This document shows, in pieces, positions 1 to 7,509 of a DNA stretch of 64,000 bases. This stretch comes from Gp6-AA40 sp032156805 (GTDB taxonomy: Bacteria > Acidobacteriota > Vicinamibacteria > Vicinamibacterales > UBA2999): NCBI GenBank assembly GCA_032156805.1, contig JALDXQ010000008.1:1-64000 (forward strand), in the 5' to 3' direction. Numbering within the stretch: position 1 is the first letter of the stretch; each line of letters begins with the position of its first letter. The notes under the pieces are model-generated. The model was not told the origin of the DNA, ran no database searches, and saw only the letters and a list, made by a program, of their open reading frames with translations. Made by a program: the position numbers and the translations under genes.

Positions 1-10
1 ATGGGGCGGG

Positions 11-100
11 GCGAAGAGATCGACAGGTCCGTAACTCGCAAGCGTCTACCGACTGTCACGCTTGCGAGTACCGGCCCTGTCGATCCTTGACGCGCTTCGC
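11..100. repeat. Large imperfect palindrome (hairpin) at the end of the helicase-methylase operon
   Basis: Nested inverted repeats are visible: outer GCGAAG/CTTCGC (11-16 and 95-100), middle GATCGACAGG/CCTGTCGATC (18-27 and 76-85), and inner ACTCGCAAGCGT/ACGCTTGCGAGT (34-45 and 58-69) around a 12-base loop. The structure lies just past the stop of the minus-strand GxxExxY gene. It could act as a bidirectional transcription terminator, or it could be a REP/BIME-like dispersed element or the edge of a mobile island. No T-tract follows it on either strand, so intrinsic termination is uncertain. What lies to its left is outside the window. Confidence 0.7.
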
Positions 101-114
101 GCGTCCCCGTGAGT

Positions 115-528
115 CTATGCGTTGCGGACTACTCGCCGCGTTCCATCTTTCATCGTTTGGCTATTGAAGTTCAGAATGAGGCCGACGTGGAGGGATGTGA
201 CTCTCAGATATGTGAGCAGCTGCGCCAGGTGGATCGGCGCCAACCGCTCAACGCTCTTGATTTCCACGATCACCTCGTCATTCACGATCAAGTCTGGACG
301 ATGCTCTGAGATCAGCTCTCCCTTGTAGTAGAGCGGTATGCCGACCTGCTGCTTGAAAGGGAGTGAGTATGCTCTCAGCTCGATGCACAGCGCCGACTCG
401 TAGACAGACTCGAGAAGGCCTGGGCCCAGGTGCTTGTGGACCTCGATCGCGCATCCAATGATGCGTTCGGTAGTGGCGGTATTTCCGTCCATCGTCGTCT
501 CCGCGTCTCCGCGCCTCCGCGGTTTCAT
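115..528 (-). CDS. GxxExxY family protein (PD-(D/E)xK nuclease-like)
   Basis: A 137-residue protein of the GxxExxY family, named for the motif seen here as GLLESVY (residues 37-43). A PD-(D/E)xK-like signature follows: Asp79 in RPDL, then Glu89-Ile-Lys91 in VEIKS, so the nuclease-fold residues look intact. The biochemical role of the family is not established. The gene follows the methyltransferase with a TGATG stop/start overlap, so it is probably translated as part of that operon. Its first 12 codons lie in a CGCGGAGA-type repeat, and ATG at 492 is an equally good start. Such proteins are often found alone next to similar repeats, so membership in a functional system with its neighbours is inference. 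Confidence 0.85.
   Translation of the reverse strand: MKPRRRGDAETTMDGNTATTERIIGCAIEVHKHLGPGLLESVYESALCIELRAYSLPFKQQVGIPLYYKGELISEHRPDLIVNDEVIVEIKSVERLAPIHLAQLLTYLRVTSLHVGLILNFNSQTMKDGTRRVVRNA
490..528 (-). repeat. CGCGGAGA-type short tandem array overlapping the GxxExxY start
   Basis: Read on the minus strand, three near-identical 8-base units (CGCGGAGG, CGCGGAGA, CGCGGAGA) sit between the two candidate start codons of the GxxExxY gene. A related pair of arms occurs at 21859-21945. The array is in frame with the longer start, so it may be either translated or a leader. Confidence 0.7.
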
Positions 529-3500
529 CAGTGAAAGCTGTTGAATTTCAGGAGTGCCTTCTGCCTGACCTCACTTGGCACCAACGGGAACCTCGACAAC
601 ACGTGCTCGAACTGCGCCGGCGTCAGGCGATAGAGATGGGCGGCGATGGCCTGGACCTCGGTGTATTCCTCCATCTCCTCGACCCGACCGGTGCCGTGCG
701 CGAGCGCCTCGACACACGCCGAGAGGCGCACGAAGAGTGGATGACTCGTATCGAGTAGCGGGACGGGCAGTCGTGAGACGAGTGAGACGGTCACGTGCGT
801 GTTCACGCGAAGGCGGACGAGGTAGTTGGCGACGTAGCTGTTGAGCAGCGCACAGAGGACGCGCTGGCTGGGGAGCGGCAGGAGTGTGCGAAGGCAGAGG
901 AGCGTATGCGTGGTCACGGCGCGAGCCGGGATGATGGTGGCGATGAGCGTCAGGCGATTGCCTGCACTGGCCACATCGCGATAGGCCAGGCGTGCACGGC
1001 GCGGGACTCGCAGATTGGGCTCGGCTGCGTCGCGGACGGCCAGACGGCTGTTGGCGATTGCCACACGGAAGGGCTCGACCTGCTTGCCCTCGATCACGGG
1101 ACGACCGGTCGAGGTGGATCGGATCGGGACGAAGAGCGCCCGGTCGTCGGTGGCGTTCAGCTCGCGGCCGAATGTGACGTGCCAGCCATCGGGTGCTCCG
1201 AGACGGGGTATCGAGTGACTCACCGCTTCCACGATCGCGAGGTCGGCTTCGCTGGCGAGTTCGGGGATGCCCAGATCGTCGTCGCCTGAGATCCTTGCCA
1301 GCAAGCGTCGTGAAATCACGAGCGGTGCGCGTGGCGGTGACTCGAGCTCGCCCACGCTGGTCAGGCCGAACCGGCAGCGGATCGAAGACGTCCTCCGGCC
1401 CGTCGTGCCGGTGAGCAGGACGAATCGCACACTGCGATGAACCGGGAAGATCGCCAGCCGGTTGTCGAAGCCGGTGATGTCGTCGACCTCGGCTCGACTG
1501 AACAGATGCTGTCGCAGTGGTGCAGTGCCGGCATCGCTGATGATGCCGGACGGCAGGACGAGACCAATGCGACCTTCAGATCTCACGAGTTGCAGGGCGC
1601 GCTCGACGAAGAGCTGATACAGGTTGAGATGCGCACGGCTCTCGACCTGATAGAGCCCCGACTCGCGAATGAAGTCGATCATCTGACGGGCAGTGAGACG
1701 TCTGGCGGCCTTGGTGTCCGCTTCGCCGCTGTCACCACGGACCATGTCCCAAGGTGGATTGCCAATGACGGCATCGAAGCCAGGTGTGCGTGATGACGCT
1801 CCGCTCGCAAAGACATCAGGGAACGTCAGTGGCCAGTGCAGAAAGCGATGGCGGCGTGCGATCGTCTTCGCGTGCTCGAGGAGTTCCGCTGTCGTGCGCG
1901 CGGGCAGCGTGGCCGGACGATCGAGCAGATAGTTGGCAAGGTCGAGGAAGACCGCCCGGTCCAGCGGCTTGCCATCTGACCAGAACCAGCCGGCGCACCA
2001 GAGATCGAGCGCGTCGGCCCACTTCGCGAGCGCCGACCCCTGCGCCTGAAGCGCACGCAGCGTCCGCTCCTTTTCGCGAACAACATCGGCCGAGTCGTCC
2101 GGCTCAGTTGAGACCCTGAACATGACGCCGGCTGCATGAGCAAGCGTCGAAGGAAAGTCGCTCTCGTCGAATAGCGGCAGCCGCTCCTGGCGCCTTCGGC
2201 GGCGGCCGCCGCCCGGCTGTCGCTTCAGGTCCTCGGGCGTCGCGCCAATGAGGCTGTGCCCGGTCACGAGATGGTGATCGAGGAACGAGAGCGGCTTATC
2301 AGCGGCCAGTGTCGCGAGCCACAAGGAGAGTCGCGCCAGCTGCACGGCCATGGGATTCAGGTCGACACCAAACAGGCAGCGGGACGCGATGTCGCGTCGG
2401 AGCGCAACGCGATCCTCGTGCGTGACATCGTGAGCGTGCCAGCGTCCCTCCTGAACGAGCGCCTCCTCGACCGCCCATGCCAGGTAGCGACAGGCCGCAA
2501 CGAGGAACGCGCCGCTGCCCATGGCAGGGTCGAGGACGCGCAGTGCCAGGATCTCGTTCGCGGTCCGGCCGCGGATCAGCGGTTCGAGCGTCTGACGAAC
2601 GAGGATCGTCGTGAGCGCGCGCGGTGTGTAGAACGATCCGCTCGACTTGCGGATATCGCGCGTGCGGTTCAAAGGCAGCGTACCGTCGTGTGACGGCTCG
2701 AACTCGAGGACTCGCTCGTAGACGGCGCCCAGCTGTTCGACGTCGAGATCGCGGTAGAGGATCCTGGAGCGTGCGCCCTGTGAGCCGCGCGGCGTGCTGC
2801 TCAGCGCCACGATGGTTCGACTCATGACGTTGTCGCTCAGTCGCGTGCTGTCAAATGCCACGGCTTGCGCGGGAGCGAACAGCCGTCCGTTGAAAGCCGT
2901 CACCCGCAACTCGCCGGCTGTGCAGCCGGCATGTGCCAGACGGGAGATCGCCTGGACAGCACGCCACAGACCTTTGCACCCTCGATGCTCGAGCAGCGTC
3001 GCGACGATCGTCTCGAGGCTGTAACGCTCCCGGTAGACCGGATGCCACAGCGGAACCAGTCCGCGTGCTTCCGCAAAGAGCAGGAACAGCACGCGATACA
3101 CCACGGTGAGCGACTGCTCCCAGAGGACGCTTGGGGGTTGCCGTCCGCCACGTGTCAGCGCGGTCAGCAGCACCGTGAGTGCTTCAAAGACGCCGGCACC
3201 GAGCGCGCGGCAGACCTCCACTCCGTGATGACGTGAAAGCGTCACGGCCGTGTCGAGAAGCGCCGGGTTGCCGGCAAATGCACCGGCACGCGCGACCGTC
3301 CACAGCACCAACTGCGCTTCCGCCTCGCGGCCGAGCAGCACGAGATCGAACTCGAGGTAGTCGCGCGACCAGGTTCGGCGCGCGTCGACGAGGCGAAGTG
3401 CGCGACCGTTGGAGCACAGACACCAGCGGGCATCTGCGTTGATTGCCTCAACAACGGAAGAGCGCCAGAGGCGATCGAGCGGCTCACCCCAGCCGGTCGT

Positions 3501-3791
3501 CAGCGCGATCAGGCCGGAGTGCGCGCCCGCCACCAGTTCGAGCCGCGTCGAGCCGTTGACTTCTGCATGGCGAGCGACCTCGAGACCAAGAAGGTCGACC
3601 AGCGGCAACAGCGCGACCTCGGTGATGGCGCGCACGCTCGACGCGGCGCCGAGCGTCGATTCGATTCGCCGCGTGTACTCTGCAAGGCGTCGTGTCCACG
3701 CCGGCGGTGGTGCCGTGACACCTGGTAGTGTGCGAAGGCGATCCCTGATGAACGACGCGGTGAGCAACCGCCCGTGCACCCCCGGGATCAT
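528..3791 (-). CDS. Class I N6-adenine DNA methyltransferase with target-recognition domain (Eco57I/type IIG-like)
   Basis: A large (1087 aa) adenine DNA methyltransferase. The AdoMet motif I is DPAMGSGAF near residue 420 and the catalytic motif IV is NPPW near 678. The C-terminal third, with YRDVA and ATIIP stretches, looks like a TaqI/Eco57I-type DNA-recognition domain. The roughly 400-residue N-terminal part resembles the corresponding region of type IIG enzymes, but I see no convincing PD-ExK nuclease triad there. The start is set at ATG 3791, because it overlaps the upstream helicase stop in an ATGA junction; an earlier ATG would extend 28 poorly conserved-looking residues into the helicase gene. 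Coupling to a helicase recalls the DISARM DrmMI/DrmD pair, but drmA, drmB and drmC are absent. Target sequence and activity cannot be told from sequence. Confidence 0.88.
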   Translation of the reverse strand: MIPGVHGRLLTASFIRDRLRTLPGVTAPPPAWTRRLAEYTRRIESTLGAASSVRAITEVALLPLVDLLGLEVARHAEVNGSTRLELVAGAHSGLIALTTGWGEPLDRLWRSSVVEAINADARWCLCSNGRALRLVDARRTWSRDYLEFDLVLLGREAEAQLVLWTVARAGAFAGNPALLDTAVTLSRHHGVEVCRALGAGVFEALTVLLTALTRGGRQPPSVLWEQSLTVVYRVLFLLFAEARGLVPLWHPVYRERYSLETIVATLLEHRGCKGLWRAVQAISRLAHAGCTAGELRVTAFNGRLFAPAQAVAFDSTRLSDNVMSRTIVALSSTPRGSQGARSRILYRDLDVEQLGAVYERVLEFEPSHDGTLPLNRTRDIRKSSGSFYTPRALTTILVRQTLEPLIRGRTANEILALRVLDPAMGSGAFLVAACRYLAWAVEEALVQEGRWHAHDVTHEDRVALRRDIASRCLFGVDLNPMAVQLARLSLWLATLAADKPLSFLDHHLVTGHSLIGATPEDLKRQPGGGRRRRRQERLPLFDESDFPSTLAHAAGVMFRVSTEPDDSADVVREKERTLRALQAQGSALAKWADALDLWCAGWFWSDGKPLDRAVFLDLANYLLDRPATLPARTTAELLEHAKTIARRHRFLHWPLTFPDVFASGASSRTPGFDAVIGNPPWDMVRGDSGEADTKAARRLTARQMIDFIRESGLYQVESRAHLNLYQLFVERALQLVRSEGRIGLVLPSGIISDAGTAPLRQHLFSRAEVDDITGFDNRLAIFPVHRSVRFVLLTGTTGRRTSSIRCRFGLTSVGELESPPRAPLVISRRLLARISGDDDLGIPELASEADLAIVEAVSHSIPRLGAPDGWHVTFGRELNATDDRALFVPIRSTSTGRPVIEGKQVEPFRVAIANSRLAVRDAAEPNLRVPRRARLAYRDVASAGNRLTLIATIIPARAVTTHTLLCLRTLLPLPSQRVLCALLNSYVANYLVRLRVNTHVTVSLVSRLPVPLLDTSHPLFVRLSACVEALAHGTGRVEEMEEYTEVQAIAAHLYRLTPAQFEHVLSRFPLVPSEVRQKALLKFNSFH

Positions 3792-6094
3792 CGCCGGATG
3801 AGAACGAAGGCGAGTTGCCCCGGCTCGGCAACAATATGCGCGGCGGCGGCGATCTCGGCAAGCCGGGCGCGGCATTTCAGCAGCGCTTCTTCCATGACGA
3901 CGTCCTGGGCCGCGAGGTGCCGTTCGGCTCTGCGATCGAAAAGACCTCGTTGCAGAACTGCGGCGGCGAGCCTTGCCCTCTCGGTCTCGAGCGCGTCGCT
4001 CAGCGCCCGCTCGCGGCGAGCGGCCAGCTCCAAGTACGCCTGCAGAGAAGCGTGAAGTGACGCCAGCGCCTCCTGGCGGTGACTGTCGAGCCGGGATACG
4101 AGCGCTGCCGCAGTTGTCTCGAGCGAGTCACTCAGCTCGTTCAGATCCCAATGTGAAGTCGTTGCACCGAAGAGCGTTCGCCATACGGTGCCGGCGCTGC
4201 TGTCGGTAAACGAAAGGTGGAAGCCCCACAGAAGTTCTTCTTTCCCGCTGCGCCTTCGCCGGGTGGTCACGAGCGGGCGGCCATCGGGCACGACGGCCGC
4301 AGTGTCTCTGGCGATCGCTCGCAGTTGCGCCAGCCGCACGGTCTCGGCCTCCGCTGCGGTACGAAGTTGAGGTTCGCCAGGTTGAAGACGAACCTGTGTC
4401 AATGCGTCGATGGCACGGTCAGCGCGCGTTCGTAGCCGCACGACGAGCGACTCTTCGGCCGTGCCCGCAGCAACCATGTGGACTGCGTGAACACGGCGAG
4501 ATTGCCCGATGCGTTCAACGCGGCCGATTCGTTGCTCCAGCCGCAGCGGGGTCCAGGGTAATTCGAGGTTGATCACGAGGCGGCACCGTTGCTGGAGGTT
4601 GAGCCCTTCGCTGGCGGCATCGGTTGCCAGCAGCAACGGCGCAGTGTCATTTGTGAAGCGGCGCAGGTTCTCGTGACGTTCGCTGGCGGAGAGGCCGCCG
4701 TGCAGCGTCACCGGTTGCATCGCTTGCAGCGTGGACGCCAGGTGCACGAGCGTGTCGCGATACTCGGTGAACACGATCGCCGGCTCGCGGGCGCGGCGCA
4801 GAAGGCGTGCTAGGGCCCGCATCTTCGACTCGTCAGGTTCCGCGCGTCGTGCCAGCGAGAGGATGCGCTCGAGCCATCGATGTTCTTCGTTGCGGTCATC
4901 GAGGGCAGGCGCCGACAACTCAGCCCCGGGCTCTTCGTCGGCGCAGGCATCGAACAGCGGCAATCTCAGCTGCTCCATCGAAGACACCTCCCCGGCGAGA
5001 AGCGCGATTCGCCGGGCAATTGAGCGGGCAAGTGACGAGGCGCTGCTGCACGCGCGCCGAGTCAGCACGGCCATCACCAGGTGCGCCGGATCGGCGCCGG
5101 GGCCGCGTTCCGCCCGCACTCGTCGCGCGTACGCGTGCAGGGCGCGATGCATCCCCCGCTCAGCCGCCGTCAGGCCAACGCGGAGGGCCATCGTCCTGCG
5201 CGAGACGTCAATGCCGAGGTCGCTGCGCGTCCGCCGAAAGGTCAAGAGTGGAAAGCCACTGCCGAGGTCGCCGATGCCGCGAAGCAATTCGAAGGCGCGG
5301 TCGTCGCCCGAGTGCGGCGTCGCGGTGAGCAGCACGACGGTTCGCGCGCGCCGCGCGAGCGCCGCCGCCGCAGCAGCACGATCGGACCGTCCCGCAAGCC
5401 CGTGTGCCTCGTCGAACACCATGCTGTCCCACACCAACCCTTCGAGCGAGCGCGTCACCTCAGGACGCTTGACGAAGTCGATCGATGCGATCACGACGGC
5501 GTGGCCGAACCAGGGGTTGGCAGAGCCCCATGCGGCATTGGCGCGCGCAATCGAGGCCGAGTCGGCATGCCACGCGTCGATGCCGAAGCGTTCGCGGAGC
5601 TCTGTCTGCCACTGATCGGTGAGCGATGCCGGCGTGACAACGAGCACTCGCCCGTGGGATGTTCGTTCGAGAATCTCGGCGATGACGAGCCCCGCCTGAA
5701 TCGTCTTGCCGAGGCCGACTTCGTCGGCAATCAGGATTCGCGCGGCCATGCCGTGCGTGACGGCCAGCGCGGGCTCGAGTTGAAATGGCAGCAGGGAAAT
5801 GCGCGCCCGCAGCGGCGTGCGCAGAGACTGCCAGGTTGGCGTGGCCTCACAGAGCAGCGCACGCGTGAGCCGCTTCCAGCGTACGGGACTCACGCGACGA
5901 ACCGAGCGGTCCGACGCGAGATGCTCTACGACCTCGAACGGAAGGAGGAACGCGGCGCGCGTGTCACGGTTCGAACGGTCTCGTCCCCGCACCTCCAGTA
6001 CGGACGCATCGCTGCCGGGCGTCTGACGGGTGACGACCCATCGCTCGTCGCGAATGCGAACCGTCTCGCCGGGAGCGAGTGCAGAAGCCGGCAT
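3788..6094 (-). CDS. SNF2/DEAH-box helicase, DrmD-like
   Basis: A superfamily 2 ATPase of about 768 aa. Motif I is ADEVGLGKT, motif II is DEAH, motif III is LTATPHSGD, and the C-terminal RecA lobe carries the SNF2-type ASEGLNLQ and QRIGRVERIGQ motifs. All ATPase motifs look intact. The N-terminus begins with a short beta-rich stretch (PGETVRIRDERW) typical of the helicases that accompany DNA methyltransferases in DISARM-like loci. ATG 6094 is preferred (GGTGG five bases upstream); a GTG at 6145 would add 17 residues and has no ribosome-binding site. It is the first gene of a helicase-methylase-GxxExxY operon, with an ATGA overlap into the methylase. Role inferred: DNA translocation in modification or defence. 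Confidence 0.87.
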   Translation of the reverse strand: MPASALAPGETVRIRDERWVVTRQTPGSDASVLEVRGRDRSNRDTRAAFLLPFEVVEHLASDRSVRRVSPVRWKRLTRALLCEATPTWQSLRTPLRARISLLPFQLEPALAVTHGMAARILIADEVGLGKTIQAGLVIAEILERTSHGRVLVVTPASLTDQWQTELRERFGIDAWHADSASIARANAAWGSANPWFGHAVVIASIDFVKRPEVTRSLEGLVWDSMVFDEAHGLAGRSDRAAAAAALARRARTVVLLTATPHSGDDRAFELLRGIGDLGSGFPLLTFRRTRSDLGIDVSRRTMALRVGLTAAERGMHRALHAYARRVRAERGPGADPAHLVMAVLTRRACSSASSLARSIARRIALLAGEVSSMEQLRLPLFDACADEEPGAELSAPALDDRNEEHRWLERILSLARRAEPDESKMRALARLLRRAREPAIVFTEYRDTLVHLASTLQAMQPVTLHGGLSASERHENLRRFTNDTAPLLLATDAASEGLNLQQRCRLVINLELPWTPLRLEQRIGRVERIGQSRRVHAVHMVAAGTAEESLVVRLRTRADRAIDALTQVRLQPGEPQLRTAAEAETVRLAQLRAIARDTAAVVPDGRPLVTTRRRRSGKEELLWGFHLSFTDSSAGTVWRTLFGATTSHWDLNELSDSLETTAAALVSRLDSHRQEALASLHASLQAYLELAARRERALSDALETERARLAAAVLQRGLFDRRAERHLAAQDVVMEEALLKCRARLAEIAAAAHIVAEPGQLAFVLIRR

Positions 6095-6213
6095 GCGATC
6101 CACCGGTGCACGGCCTGTTCCCTCGTGAAATGGGCCGAAAAGCACCGATCTGGCCCATAGACGCTGGTGAATCTGCGAGGCGGTTTCGCATGAGACGATG
6201 GAGATTGCTCAAC

Positions 6214-6242
6214 GTAGTGTCCGGCTTTAGATTAGCCGGACC
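6214..6242 (-). repeat. Dispersed palindrome GTCCGGCT...AGCCGGAC, copy 1
   Basis: Arms GTCCGGCT (6219-6226) and AGCCGGAC (6234-6241), preceded by GTAGT, lie between the helicase and the Smr gene. It is one of seven copies in the window (others near 11843, 32557, 43761, 55056, 55085 and 56875). Relative to the others this copy is in reverse orientation, with the conserved ACTAC tail on the minus strand. Confidence 0.85.
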
Positions 6243-6253
6243 AACAGCACGTC

Positions 6254-6505
6254 ATGAAGATCCCCATCGAGGACTCGATCGATCTCCATGCATTCGCGCC
6301 CCGCGACGTGGCGTCGGTTGTCGAGGAGTACGTGATTGCCGCCCACGAAGCCGGCTTACGCGAGGTGCGGCTGATTCACGGGCGCGGCAGGGGCGTTCAA
6401 CGCGGGATCGTGCAGCAGGTGCTCGATCGTCATCCGCTGGTCGTCGAGTTCTGGGATGCTCTCGAGTCGCACCTCGGTGCGACTGTTGCACGTCTACGCG
6501 AATGA
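6254..6505 (+). CDS. Stand-alone Smr domain protein
   Basis: An 83-aa protein that is a single Smr (small MutS-related) domain. It shows the two family signatures: SIDLHAF near residue 10 (DLHxx) and HGRGRG near residue 42 (the HGxG loop). Smr domains act as nicking endonucleases or RNA-binding/cleaving modules, and the isolated domain is common in bacteria. It is a short monocistronic gene on the plus strand, bounded by a dispersed palindrome upstream and a hairpin downstream. Which nucleic acid it acts on is unknown. Confidence 0.88.
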   Translation: MKIPIEDSIDLHAFAPRDVASVVEEYVIAAHEAGLREVRLIHGRGRGVQRGIVQQVLDRHPLVVEFWDALESHLGATVARLRE

Positions 6506-6523
6506 ACCTGACCGTGTAATCCA

Positions 6524-6550
6524 GCCTTCAGCATGCTGAAAGCTGAAGGC
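6524..6550. terminator. Hairpin after the Smr gene
   Basis: GCCTTCAGC (6524-6532) pairs with GCTGAAGGC (6542-6550), with a further inner CAGCATGCTG palindrome. It lies 18 bases past the Smr stop and no T-run follows, so it may be a factor-dependent end or simply part of the repeat cluster that continues to 6613. Confidence 0.45.
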
Positions 6551-6572
6551 AGAAACCGTCGCTACATACCGA

Positions 6573-6613
6573 GCCTTCTGCATTCTGCGTTCCGCATTCA
6601 GAATTACGAAGGC
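6573..6613. repeat. Heptamer array at the queF stop (TTCTGCA-type units)
   Basis: Units TTCTGCA, TTCTGCG, TTCCGCA, TTCAGAA can be read with 7-base spacing from about 6576. The array runs into the last codons of queF, whose TAA stop (6604-6606) lies inside it. It belongs to the AGAATTC-type family also present at 31431, 42339, 56321 and 57811. Confidence 0.7.
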
Positions 6614-6957
6614 TTTTTGTACGCAGCCGTGACTGTCGTTTTGATGCCGCCGCGCACGGTGAAATCACCGACGACTGTCATGCGCCGTGGCTGACACGCA
6701 GCCACGAGATCGTCGAGGATCTGATTGGTCACTGCCTCGTAGAAAATGCCGCGGTCGCGGAACCCGATCATGTAGTACTTCAACGACTTCAGCTCGATGC
6801 AGTGCTCCGCCGGTACATAGGTGATGCGGATCTCACCGAAGTCGGGCAGACCGGTTTTGGGGCAAACGGACGTGAACTCTGGACAGTTGATCGCGATCTC
6901 GAACTCCCGCTCCGGACGAGGATTCGGGAATGTCTCGATCGATGCCGTGCTTGACAT
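6604..6957 (-). CDS. queF: NADPH-dependent 7-cyano-7-deazaguanine reductase QueF
   Basis: Reduces preQ0 to preQ1 in queuosine biosynthesis (cytoplasmic, NADPH-dependent). The 117-aa length and single domain match the type I (unimodular) QueF of the tunnelling fold. The catalytic Cys32 lies in SVCPKTGLPDFG with Asp39, and the family NADPH-binding motif is ELKSLKYY (residues 55-62). No other queuosine genes (queC, queD, queE, tgt, queA) lie in the window. The stop codon lies within a repeat array. The gene is divergent from the HU gene. Confidence 0.96.
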   Translation of the reverse strand: MSSTASIETFPNPRPEREFEIAINCPEFTSVCPKTGLPDFGEIRITYVPAEHCIELKSLKYYMIGFRDRGIFYEAVTNQILDDLVAACQPRRMTVVGDFTVRGGIKTTVTAAYKKPS

Positions 6958-7013
6958 CGCAGAAAAATTCTAGCACTTTGGGCCGAAATCGCTCGATTGT
7001 GCGCGGTGCTTCG

Positions 7014-7042
7014 TTGACAGCCGATCGCACGCGCGTTAGCAT
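7014..7042 (+). promoter_or_regulatory. Probable sigma-70 promoter of the HU gene
   Basis: TTGACA at 7014-7019 is a perfect -35 element. It is followed after exactly 17 bases by TAGCAT (7037-7042), matching four of six positions of the -10 consensus. The predicted transcript would have a leader of about 85 bases before the HU start. Confidence 0.6.
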
Positions 7043-7134
7043 TACGGCGATTTCTCAAGTTTTCCGCGGCAGTGTGAGGCGCGCGCAACTGCGTTTGCGG
7101 TCTAACGTCGGCGCGCACAAGACTGGGGGACGTG

Positions 7135-7434
7135 ATGGCAGAGGCCCGGAGAATGGGCAAATCGGAATTGTTCTCGCACTTCGCTGAGAGGTTCGAGGTC
7201 AAGCGGACTCAGGCGAGAGAATTTTTCGACGAACTGACAACCCTTTCAGAAAAGGAACTCAAGCGCTCAGGTGAGTTCGTCCTGCCGGGTATGGTGAAGC
7301 TGGTCGTTCAGAAGCGGAAGGCACGCATGGGCCGCAATCCCGCAACCGGTGAGGCGATCAAAATTCCCGCCAAGACGGTCGTCAAGGCGCGTATCGCGAA
7401 GCAGCTCAAGGACGCGGTTCTGCCGAAGAAATAA
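7135..7434 (+). CDS. HU/IHF-family DNA-binding protein
   Basis: A 99-aa nucleoid protein of the HU/IHF family: an N-terminal helical dimerisation part (GKSELFSHFAER), then the beta-arm with the conserved R-NPATGE tip near residue 68, where the intercalating proline lies, and a basic C-terminal helix. ATG 7135 is chosen over an adjacent GTG (7132) because GGGGGA (7125-7130) is then spaced four bases away. A strong sigma-70-type promoter precedes the gene and a classic intrinsic terminator follows. HU proteins bind and bend repeats and cruciforms, which is relevant given how many palindromes this genome carries. Confidence 0.95.
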   Translation: MAEARRMGKSELFSHFAERFEVKRTQAREFFDELTTLSEKELKRSGEFVLPGMVKLVVQKRKARMGRNPATGEAIKIPAKTVVKARIAKQLKDAVLPKK

Positions 7435-7471
7435 GCGAGGCCAGGCGGTGGTGGCCGCTCCGTTCCCCCTG

Positions 7472-7509
7472 ACCCGGCGCCGCTCGAACGCGCCGGGTTG
7501 ATTTTTTTC
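7472..7509 (+). terminator. Rho-independent terminator of the HU gene
   Basis: ACCCGGCG (7472-7479) pairs with CGCCGGGT (7491-7498) and is followed by a run of seven T (7502-7508). It lies between the convergent HU and sigma-54 activator genes. Confidence 0.85.

Noticed and set aside
528..6094. Complete DISARM or BREX system
   Set aside because: Only helicase and methyltransferase-like components are present; drmA, drmB, drmC, pglZ and brxC-type genes are not found in the window.
5081..6160. Plus-strand open frame of 359 codons opposite the helicase
   Set aside because: Shadow of the helicase; the helicase frame has all conserved motifs.
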